This document shows positions 1 through 5,177 of a stretch of 5,177 nt of DNA, piece after piece. Below the pieces are notes generated by a model. That model saw only the letters and a program-made list of their open reading frames with translations, had not been told where the DNA came from and made no database searches. The stretch covers positions 1 to 5,177 of the forward strand of contig CAMPJM010000340.1 in the NCBI GenBank assembly GCA_946886805.1, written 5' to 3'. This stretch comes from an uncultured Flammeovirgaceae bacterium (GTDB taxonomy: Bacteria > Bacteroidota > Bacteroidia > Cytophagales > Cyclobacteriaceae). A program made the translations under genes and the position numbers. Every line of letters starts with the position of its first letter. Positions within the stretch are counted from its first letter, which is position 1.

Positions 1-1596
1 GGCGATGGCTCGGTGACTGAAGGAGAAGTGTCGGAAGCGTTCCAAATGGCGGCATTAAAACAACTACCTATCATTTATCTTGTGCAGGATAATGAATGGG
101 GGATTTCTGCTACCAGTAAAGAGATGCGGACCATGGATGCGCATGAGTTTGCTGCTGGATTTAAGGGGCTGGATAGAATGCGGATTGATGGTTCAGATTT
201 TGTAAAAGCATACGGGAAAATGAAGCGGGCCTTTGATTATGTACGAAGGGAAAGAGCACCTATTTTGGTTCATGGAAGATGCCCCCTGTTGGGACACCAT
301 ACTTCCGGGGTTCGGAAGGAATGGTATCGTAATAAAGCAGATTTAGAACAGCACCAAAATGAAGATCCCATTCCTAAGCTTAAAAACAGCCTTTTAGAGG
401 CAGGAGTTGAGGAGTCTACGTTGGCTAAAATAGAAGCTTCAGTAAATGAGTTGGTATTGGAATCTTTTGAAAGCGCAATGGCAGCAGAAGATCCCGAAAT
501 AAAAACATTATTTGATCATGAATTTGTACCGACTCCTATTACGGAAGAAAAAGGAAATCGAAAACCGGAAAATGCCGAAAAGATAGTAATGGTAGATGCT
601 GCTTTACATGCGGTAGATGAAATTTTGGGAAAACATCCAGAAGCACTATTCTACGGGCAGGATGTAGGAGGAAAATTAGGGGGCGTTTTTAGAGAAGCCG
701 CCAACCTTACGGAAAAATATGGGGATCACAGGGTTTTTAATACGCCTATTCAGGAAGCTTATATCATTGGGTCGACGGTAGGCATGTCGGCTGTAGGTTG
801 CAAACCCATTGTAGAGATACAGTTTGCAGATTATATTTGGCCTGGTATAAATCAACTCGTTGAAGAGATCTCTAAAAGCTGCTACCTTAGCCAAGGAAAG
901 TTCCCTATTCAGTCATTGATAAGAGTACCAATTGGCGCTTACGGCGGGGGCGGACCTTATCATTCTGGTAGTATTGAATCGACATTGCTGAATATCAGGG
1001 GTATAAAAGTTGTGTACCCTTCCAATGCCGCGGATATGAAAGGCTTGTTAAAATCCGCGTTTTATGATCCTAACCCAGTCGTTTTATTGGAGCACAAGGG
1101 CTTATATTGGTCAAAATTATCAGGGACCGAGGAGGCGAAAACTTTTGAGCCTGATGAGCATTACGTGATTCCTCTAGGAAAAGCTCGAACGGTTATTGCG
1201 GCCTCCGACGAAAAAATTGCCAATGGAGACTCTGCGGTGATTATCACCTATGGCATGGGCATTTATTGGGCTATAGCAGCAATTGCGGAGATGGATGAAG
1301 CAGTGGAAATTCTCGATTTGCGGACACTAAATCCCCTCGATTGGGAGGCGGTCGGACGAGCTGTAAAATTGCATAATAAAGTGATGGTGTTAACAGAAGA
1401 ACCCTTGATGAATAGTTTCGCTGAATCACTGGCAGGAAGAATTAGCAAAGAATTTTTTCGGTTTTTAGATGCCCCTGTTTTCACCTTGGGAGCAGCAGAT
1501 CTGCCAGCAATACCGTTAAATGTAAAATTAGAAGAAGCAATGCTTCCCAACGCAGAAAAAGTAAAATTGATGATAGAAGAACTATTGGCGTATTGA
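1..1596 (+). CDS. Fused alpha/beta E1 subunit of a 2-oxoacid dehydrogenase complex (5'-truncated by window edge)
   Basis: This is the E1 decarboxylase of a pyruvate or branched-chain 2-oxoacid dehydrogenase complex. It uses thiamine diphosphate (ThDP) to decarboxylate the 2-oxoacid and passes the acyl group to lipoyl-E2 in the cytoplasm. The reading frame is open from base 1 and 531 residues are visible. Residues 1-3 (GDG) through N31 form the ThDP/Mg motif, with QDNEWGIS at its end. GHHTS at 98-102 is the conserved alpha-subunit loop. A linker of about residues 165-195 joins the beta half, marked by GQDVGG (219-224), GGVF (227-230), TPIQE (248-252, with E252 at the position of the ThDP-activating glutamate) and a C-terminal transketolase-like domain (about 405-531). 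Fused proteins of this type usually run about 650-700 aa, so roughly 130-160 N-terminal residues lie outside the window. The GTG at base 13 falls inside the ThDP motif and is not a start. Substrate preference cannot be read from this sequence; branched-chain or pyruvate are both possible. The gene converges on tamL. Confidence 0.93.
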   Translation, partial: GDGSVTEGEVSEAFQMAALKQLPIIYLVQDNEWGISATSKEMRTMDAHEFAAGFKGLDRMRIDGSDFVKAYGKMKRAFDYVRRERAPILVHGRCPLLGHHTSGVRKEWYRNKADLEQHQNEDPIPKLKNSLLEAGVEESTLAKIEASVNELVLESFESAMAAEDPEIKTLFDHEFVPTPITEEKGNRKPENAEKIVMVDAALHAVDEILGKHPEALFYGQDVGGKLGGVFREAANLTEKYGDHRVFNTPIQEAYIIGSTVGMSAVGCKPIVEIQFADYIWPGINQLVEEISKSCYLSQGKFPIQSLIRVPIGAYGGGGPYHSGSIESTLLNIRGIKVVYPSNAADMKGLLKSAFYDPNPVVLLEHKGLYWSKLSGTEEAKTFEPDEHYVIPLGKARTVIAASDEKIANGDSAVIITYGMGIYWAIAAIAEMDEAVEILDLRTLNPLDWEAVGRAVKLHNKVMVLTEEPLMNSFAESLAGRISKEFFRFLDAPVFTLGAADLPAIPLNVKLEEAMLPNAEKVKLMIEELLAY

Positions 1597-1670
1597 AAGG
1601 GTCTTTTAGTCTCAATACCCGTGTCATTAGTGGGTTGTTAAAGTAAAACAGGTAAAAACTCCTAAATTCT

Positions 1671-1755
1671 GCTTTTGGAACCTCAGAGTCCTCTGAAAAA
1701 GAGAGACTCTGAGGGTGCGGTAAGTTTTGATAAAGCACTCCAAATAGCCAAAAGC
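1671..1755. repeat. 8-bp inverted repeat flanking the hairpin
   Basis: GCTTTTGG at 1671-1678 is perfectly complementary to CCAAAAGC at 1748-1755, and the hairpin of 1681-1714 lies between the two arms. An imperfect outer pair continues the nesting: TTAGTGGGTT at 1627-1636 can pair with AACCACTAA at 1757-1765 with one bulged G, or with its second copy at 1771-1779. Together these could fold into a larger branched structure in RNA from either strand. Each short arm alone could arise by chance in about 190 bases, so only the nested arrangement gives it weight. Confidence 0.4.
1681..1714. terminator. Strong intergenic hairpin, probable bidirectional terminator
   Basis: A perfect 10-bp inverted repeat (CCTCAGAGTC at 1681-1690, GACTCTGAGG at 1705-1714) is extended inward by CTCT/AGAG (1691-1694 with 1700-1703) after a single bulged A at 1704. 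This leaves a 5-nt GAAAA loop. It sits between two convergent genes, 85 bases after the E1 stop and 71 bases beyond the tamL stop, where a shared terminator is expected. Neither strand has a clean T-run directly after the stem; the plus strand has only a TTTT about 10 bases further on. It is therefore not a textbook intrinsic terminator. It could also act as an mRNA 3'-end stabiliser for one or both transcripts. Confidence 0.6.
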
Positions 1756-1782
1756 TAACCACTAAAAACTAACCACTAAAAA
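1755..1782. repeat. Tandem 14-bp direct repeat, two perfect copies
   Basis: CTAACCACTAAAAA occurs twice back to back (1755-1768 and 1769-1782) and is followed by more A residues and CTAAAAC. The array ends three bases before the tamL stop codon (1786-1788 on the plus strand). Read on the minus strand, the tamL TAG is followed directly by eight T and then two AGTGGTTAG-type units. The T-run lies at the 3' end of tamL but has no good stem in front of it, so it is not by itself an intrinsic terminator. The unit is not part of any coding sequence. Its role, if any, is unknown. Confidence 0.75.
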
Positions 1783-1785
1783 AAA

Positions 1786-4221
1786 CTAAAACGGATACCC
1801 AATTCCAATATTAAACACTAAAGGATAAGTGTCATTGTATGGTTTGCTGAGTCCAACCTGATCGAGGACAAACCGGTCACCCTCTTCTCTGGCGGGATCA
1901 TACACCTTCATACCAACATCTAAACGAAGAACAAGAAAGTTAAAATCAAATCGAAAGCCAATTCCGGTACCTACGGCAAGTTCTTTATAAAATCTGTTGA
2001 ATTCAAACTTAGATCCTGGCCTTCCCTGTTCTTCAAAATTCCAGATGTTGCCGATGTCCAAAAAGATGGCTCCTTCCAAAAAGCCGATTATATCTCGTCT
2101 TATTTCAATGTTTGCTTCTAAAATTATTTCACCCGGCTGCTCAAAACTTTGATTTATAGGCCCGTCTTCGTTCGGATCATAAGAGCCAATGGAATCGGGT
2201 TGCGTATACGAGCCAGGCCCTAACCTTCTGGGCCTCCAGCCCCGGTTGGAACTACTACCTCCCGCAAAATAATATTTTTCGTAGGGGAGGACATTGTCCC
2301 CGCCATATGGTTTGGCTATACCTGCATTTATTCTGAAGGCAAAATCAGTTACCGGCGATAACTTCATGACTCTCCTGAAATCTGCATTTAATTTAAAGTA
2401 CCTATAAAACTGTAGCGTATCCCCGAAGTTTTCGTACAGCGAGGTTCCTATTACGTTCTGTAAAGTACCGCCACTTTCGGCAAATAATCTTAAATATGAA
2501 GCGTTTCTTCCACCTGTCCCATACTGATTGAAGTTGAAAACGGTGTAAAAGATCATACTGGAAACAAACGACGGTTCAAAGGACCTTCCTAAGTTGTTCC
2601 CAAGCTCCTTATAGGCCAGAAGCAAGGAGTCAAAAGTTGACGAAATATCGCTTGAATTGATAATACTGGCATCGACCAACGAAAAGTTGTAAAATACTTT
2701 TTGATCTTTTTGCCAGGTATAAATAGCTGATATTTTGGAATTGCTTCGGGTATAGTCCGGACGCTTAGTATAATTATACCCTACTAAAAACCTTGTCTTG
2801 GGGTTATAGGTTCCTAGTTTGGATTTTAATCCTGCTCCCAATGGGAAAACAAATTGAGGAAAGATGATAGACAAATTTGCCCCAATTTCCTGGCTCGAAA
2901 AGGCCTGTTCAGGATCTGAGGCAGAGGCAACACCTTCAATTCCTGCCCGTCCACTAAATTCCAGGATTTCCAGCCCCCCGAATATATTCCTGTCCTTAAT
3001 GGTAAAATTATAAAATGGGCCAGGAACTTGTTCTGTTACAGTAAGCCCGATTTCATTGGACATGGTGTATTTCTTTAAGGGGCTTGTATAAATATTTGCA
3101 ACGAATTTTCCCCCGGTAGTATCGTAGTTGATGTTTACAAATTTAAAAATATCAAGGTTTGAAAGTTGTCGCTGCGTCTCAAAAGTGTTCTCTTTGCTAT
3201 ACAGGCTGTCGGGATACAAAAATAGTCTCCGGTCTAAGATTTTTTTGGAGTATTCGTCATTATGATATTTATACACAACGCCATTGTACTCCTCCCTGTT
3301 TCTCTGGTTTGGACCTCTAAATCCAGCATCCGTGGTAAAGTACACAGAGTCGAGCTCAAAGACTTTATGATAACCTCTCTTTGCAGGATCAAGAATAACA
3401 ATTTCTATTGCCACTCTTTTCTCATCGGAGATGGTAGTATCTACATTATATTCAACATATTGCCTGCTAAAATCATAAAATCCGTTATTTTTGAGCAGGT
3501 CATCAATTCTTTCCCTTTCAGCAGTCAATATAGCCTGGTCGTATACCTGATCCTTTTTTATAAGAATATCTTCCTGGTTTTCAAAATATAGCTTTTTGAT
3601 AGTCGTATCGCTAGTTGTAAATAAAATGCTATCAATCAGGTACGGAGCCCTTTCTGTAATCATAAACTCAACGGTGATTTTTTTCCCACTTGTATCAGTG
3701 TCATAACTTGTTTCACCCAGAAAATACCCCTTGGTATGCAGGTAATTCTCCATTTGAGTTGCCGCCTCATTACTTTTAGCGCTGTCATAAATCGCCAGAG
3801 GTTCGCCCCAGCGCATGAGCAAATTGCCTTCTTCCAATATTTTATCTTTTTTGGCTAACTTCCGACTTTTTTTCTCTCTAAGACGATTTGCCTTTTTCTC
3901 TTTATTTTCAGCCTCTGCTTCTTCTATTTTATTATCGAATTTTTCCTGAATTTCAGTTTTTTCTTTTTTTATTTCTTCTTCGTTATAATTATTTAGTCCC
4001 CACTGATATAAGTAAACGTAGGGGGAAACAGGCAGTAAGGGGAGTCTTTTGTTCGGTTCTTGTCTGAAAAAATCTGTGTAGCGGGTGGGGCTGGTTTCCT
4101 CGGTTCCTTTTACTTTTTGCTTATAAATTAAATATTCATCCTGTTCGAGGTATCTCGTGCCTAAACAACCTGAAAGGAAGAGCAGAAATACTAAAAAAAA
4201 TAAATTATATGTTAACTTCAA
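1786..4221 (-). CDS. tamL: TamL: BamA/TamA-family (Omp85) outer-membrane assembly lipoprotein
   Basis: An 811-aa Omp85 protein expected to help insert or fold proteins, or keep lipid homeostasis, at the outer membrane. Residues 1-18 are a hydrophobic signal peptide ending in the lipobox LSGC, with C19 as the lipidation site. The residues after C19 (LGTRY) lack the acidic cluster of Bacteroidota surface-export signals, so a periplasm-facing anchor is likely. Residues 81-131 are a charged, probably coiled-coil segment. POTRA-like repeats follow at about 140-190, 192-280 and 284-380, then the beta-barrel from about 385 to 811. Barrel landmarks are RGW at 660-662 (equivalent of the VRGF loop-6 motif), FLDIGNIW at 720-727, a GxGxRFDF-type strand near 751-760 and the C-terminal phenylalanine. 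The start is TTG: an in-frame TAA lies two codons upstream, and the first internal Met is at about residue 136, beyond the signal peptide. The gene is alone in its transcription direction here, and no tamB is visible. Family call is firm; the TamL subtype rests on the lipobox. Confidence 0.92.
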   Translation of the reverse strand: MKLTYNLFFLVFLLFLSGCLGTRYLEQDEYLIYKQKVKGTEETSPTRYTDFFRQEPNKRLPLLPVSPYVYLYQWGLNNYNEEEIKKEKTEIQEKFDNKIEEAEAENKEKKANRLREKKSRKLAKKDKILEEGNLLMRWGEPLAIYDSAKSNEAATQMENYLHTKGYFLGETSYDTDTSGKKITVEFMITERAPYLIDSILFTTSDTTIKKLYFENQEDILIKKDQVYDQAILTAERERIDDLLKNNGFYDFSRQYVEYNVDTTISDEKRVAIEIVILDPAKRGYHKVFELDSVYFTTDAGFRGPNQRNREEYNGVVYKYHNDEYSKKILDRRLFLYPDSLYSKENTFETQRQLSNLDIFKFVNINYDTTGGKFVANIYTSPLKKYTMSNEIGLTVTEQVPGPFYNFTIKDRNIFGGLEILEFSGRAGIEGVASASDPEQAFSSQEIGANLSIIFPQFVFPLGAGLKSKLGTYNPKTRFLVGYNYTKRPDYTRSNSKISAIYTWQKDQKVFYNFSLVDASIINSSDISSTFDSLLLAYKELGNNLGRSFEPSFVSSMIFYTVFNFNQYGTGGRNASYLRLFAESGGTLQNVIGTSLYENFGDTLQFYRYFKLNADFRRVMKLSPVTDFAFRINAGIAKPYGGDNVLPYEKYYFAGGSSSNRGWRPRRLGPGSYTQPDSIGSYDPNEDGPINQSFEQPGEIILEANIEIRRDIIGFLEGAIFLDIGNIWNFEEQGRPGSKFEFNRFYKELAVGTGIGFRFDFNFLVLRLDVGMKVYDPAREEGDRFVLDQVGLSKPYNDTYPLVFNIGIGYPF

Positions 4222-4244
4222 GGCTTAATAAAAATTTAATTGTT
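4222..4244. other. 23-bp divergent gap between tamL and the methyltransferase gene
   Basis: Only 23 AT-rich bases separate the tamL TTG start (4221, minus) from the chosen ATG of the methyltransferase (4245, plus). Neither start has a Shine-Dalgarno sequence, which is usual in Bacteroidota. The gap is too short to hold two complete promoters. At least one promoter must lie inside the neighbouring coding region, or the transcripts have very short leaders. No sequence here matches the Bacteroidota TTG/TAnnTTTG promoter pattern well. Confidence 0.7.
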
Positions 4245-4991
4245 ATGATATCAAAAAAGGCAGCAAAATACATCAAATCTTTACAACAAAAAAAGTTTCG
4301 AAAAACCGAACAATCTTTTATAGTTGAAGGAGCAAAAAGTGTAATTGAGCTCTTAAAATCTGAATTTAAAATAAGAACGCTATATGCTACGCCTGTGTTT
4401 TTAAAAGATCAAAAACATTTGATTTCTAATAATACAAATAAATTTGAAGTAGTGGAAACTACAGAAAATGAATTGTCGACTGTTGGAAGTTTTAAAAGTA
4501 ATAATGCTGCTATTGCGGTTGCGGAAACTAAGGAAAACAAATCCATTGTTGTAGAGCATTTTGCCATTGCGCTGGACAGAATTAATGATCCTGGAAATTT
4601 AGGGACTATCATCCGTATTGCCGATTGGTATGGAATTGAAAATATCATTTGCTCGGACGATTGTGCTGATCAATACAATCCCAAGGTAATTGCTGCCAGT
4701 ATGGGTTCTTTTACAAGGGTGAATTTATACTATACCCACTTATTGGATTATCTAAAAAGTCCGTCCGTTCCTGTTTATGGCGCTTATTTAGAAGGTAGTA
4801 GCGTGCATCAATATAAGTTTACAGAGGAAGGAATTTTACTAATGGGAAGCGAATCACAGGGAATAAATAAAAATTTAGAGCAATACGTAAATCATAAAGT
4901 CAGTATACCTGCATTTGGGAAGGCCGAATCACTCAATGTAGGAGTAGCTACCGCAATTATTTGTGATAATATAAAGAGAAATGGAAAGTAA
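4245..4991 (+). CDS. SpoU/TrmH-family (SPOUT) RNA 2'-O-methyltransferase
   Basis: A 248-aa enzyme predicted to transfer a methyl group from S-adenosylmethionine to a ribose 2'-hydroxyl in rRNA or tRNA. The N-terminal part (about 1-95) matches the SpoU substrate-binding domain, with FIVEGAKSV at 25-33. The SPOUT knot domain covers about 104-245 and shows all three motifs: motif 1 NDPGNLGTIIR at 114-124 with the conserved R124, motif 2 MGSESQG at 200-206 with E203, and motif 3 IPAFGKAESLN at 221-231 continuing VGVATAI. Length is normal for the single-domain Bacteroidota members. An in-frame ATG at 4209 would add 12 residues and overlap tamL by 13 bases. I chose 4245 because family members typically begin with a short MxSKxxxKxIKSL-like segment, which fits MISKKAAKYIKSL. 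No Shine-Dalgarno is visible at either site. The exact nucleotide target cannot be deduced, so no gene symbol is given. It diverges from tamL and converges on the next gene with no spacing. Confidence 0.92.
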   Translation: MISKKAAKYIKSLQQKKFRKTEQSFIVEGAKSVIELLKSEFKIRTLYATPVFLKDQKHLISNNTNKFEVVETTENELSTVGSFKSNNAAIAVAETKENKSIVVEHFAIALDRINDPGNLGTIIRIADWYGIENIICSDDCADQYNPKVIAASMGSFTRVNLYYTHLLDYLKSPSVPVYGAYLEGSSVHQYKFTEEGILLMGSESQGINKNLEQYVNHKVSIPAFGKAESLNVGVATAIICDNIKRNGK

Positions 4992-5177
4992 TTATAAAAA
5001 TGCATGGTCTTTGGAAGCCTCCTCCATCATTTCAGCTGCCTTTTCTTTGCCCAAATACCTATTTATCAAATAATGGGCGAGATAAAGTAGCGGGGTAATG
5101 GCTATGGCAATTAAGAATTTGTAGATATAGTTGATAATACCCACGGAGAGCGTTTGCTCAACAGACCAATTTCCAAG
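4992..5177 (-). CDS. C-terminal end of a membrane protein, probably queuosine-precursor transporter (YhhQ/VUT family), 5' end outside window
   Basis: The minus strand is open from the window edge to a TAA at 4992-4994, giving 61 residues that begin LGNWSVEQ and end KDHAFL. A hydrophobic helix covers about residues 11-38 (IINYIYKFLIAIAITPLLYL within it), followed by a short amphipathic, charged tail (NRYLGKEKAAEMMEEASKD). A last helix with an aromatic/Lys start and a TP in its middle, then a cytoplasmic charged tail, resembles the end of the VUT/YhhQ family of queuosine-precursor transporters, inner-membrane proteins that import 7-deazaguanine precursors for tRNA queuosine. This is recognition from a short tail by memory, so the family call is moderate, while the existence of a coding sequence is firmer. 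It is too short for a typical ORF cutoff. Its stop abuts the stop of the methyltransferase gene. Confidence 0.65.
   Translation of the reverse strand, partial: LGNWSVEQTLSVGIINYIYKFLIAIAITPLLYLAHYLINRYLGKEKAAEMMEEASKDHAFL

Noticed and set aside
676..894. Minus-strand open frame of 72 codons inside the E1 gene
   Set aside because: It is antisense to a strongly conserved ThDP-enzyme segment and has no recognisable motif or start context.
1263..1550. Minus-strand open frame of 95 codons inside the E1 gene
   Set aside because: It is a shadow of the conserved E1 beta C-terminal coding region, with low-complexity Ser/Ala content.
1590..1618. 7-bp inverted repeat GTATTGA/TCAATAC around the E1 stop codon
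   Set aside because: It has a 15-nt loop, low GC and no following T-run. It could be chance and is much weaker than the hairpin at 1681-1714.
1481..1762. Minus-strand open frame of 93 codons spanning the E1 3' end and the intergenic region
   Set aside because: It starts with GTG, runs antisense through the E1 C-terminus and through the hairpin, and its hydrophobic Leu-rich end is the reverse of E1 codons. Nothing supports it as a gene.
3262..3591. Plus-strand open frame of 109 codons inside tamL
   Set aside because: It is antisense to the POTRA region of tamL; its Ile/Phe-rich product is what AT-rich antisense sequence gives.
4209..4244. Earlier ATG for the methyltransferase, adding 12 residues
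   Set aside because: The extension (MLTSRLNKNLIV) does not look like the family N-terminus, overlaps tamL and has no better ribosome-binding context.
4264..4289. Possible tamL promoter on the minus strand: TTG, 16 bases, TATTTTG
   Set aside because: The -7 box lacks one base of the TAnnTTTG pattern and the spacer is slightly short. In such AT-rich DNA this is too weak to annotate.
4409..4648. Minus-strand open frame of 79 codons inside the methyltransferase gene
   Set aside because: It overlaps SPOUT motif 1 in antisense and has no family features.

Overview
The window is an ordinary-looking stretch of a Bacteroidota chromosome, most likely Flavobacteriia or a close relative. This rests on four things: an AT-rich composition, starts without Shine-Dalgarno sequences, a fused alpha/beta 2-oxoacid dehydrogenase E1 of the type common in that phylum, and a TamA-like outer-membrane assembly protein made as a lipoprotein (TamL), which is characteristic of that phylum. 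No genus can be named from this sequence alone. I see no rRNA, tRNA, CRISPR, transposase, phage gene or attachment site.

Layout. (1) 1-1596, plus strand: the 3' part of a fused E1 gene, starting exactly at the GDG of its thiamine-diphosphate motif. (2) 1597-1785: a 189-bp intergenic region between two convergent genes. It holds a strong 10+4 bp hairpin, a pair of 8-bp inverted repeats around it, and a perfect tandem 14-bp repeat just before the tamL stop. (3) 1786-4221, minus strand: a complete tamL-type gene of 811 codons with a TTG start. (4) 4222-4244: a 23-bp divergent gap. (5) 4245-4991, plus strand: a complete SpoU/TrmH-family RNA 2'-O-methyltransferase of 248 aa. (6) 4992-5177, minus strand: the last 61 codons of a membrane protein that looks like the queuosine-precursor transporter family (YhhQ/VUT). 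Its stop codon directly abuts the methyltransferase stop.

Organisation. Neighbouring genes alternate in strand (+, -, +, -), so none of the visible junctions is co-directional. The E1 subunit serves central or branched-chain acid metabolism. TamL serves outer-membrane biogenesis. The last two genes both touch RNA modification (rRNA/tRNA ribose methylation and, if the call holds, supply of the queuosine precursor for tRNA), but they are convergent, so a shared operon is excluded. I find no convincing undescribed system. The points most worth checking are the structured convergent intergenic region, the TTG start with compact divergent promoters, the charged coiled-coil-like insert in TamL, and the back-to-back stop codons.
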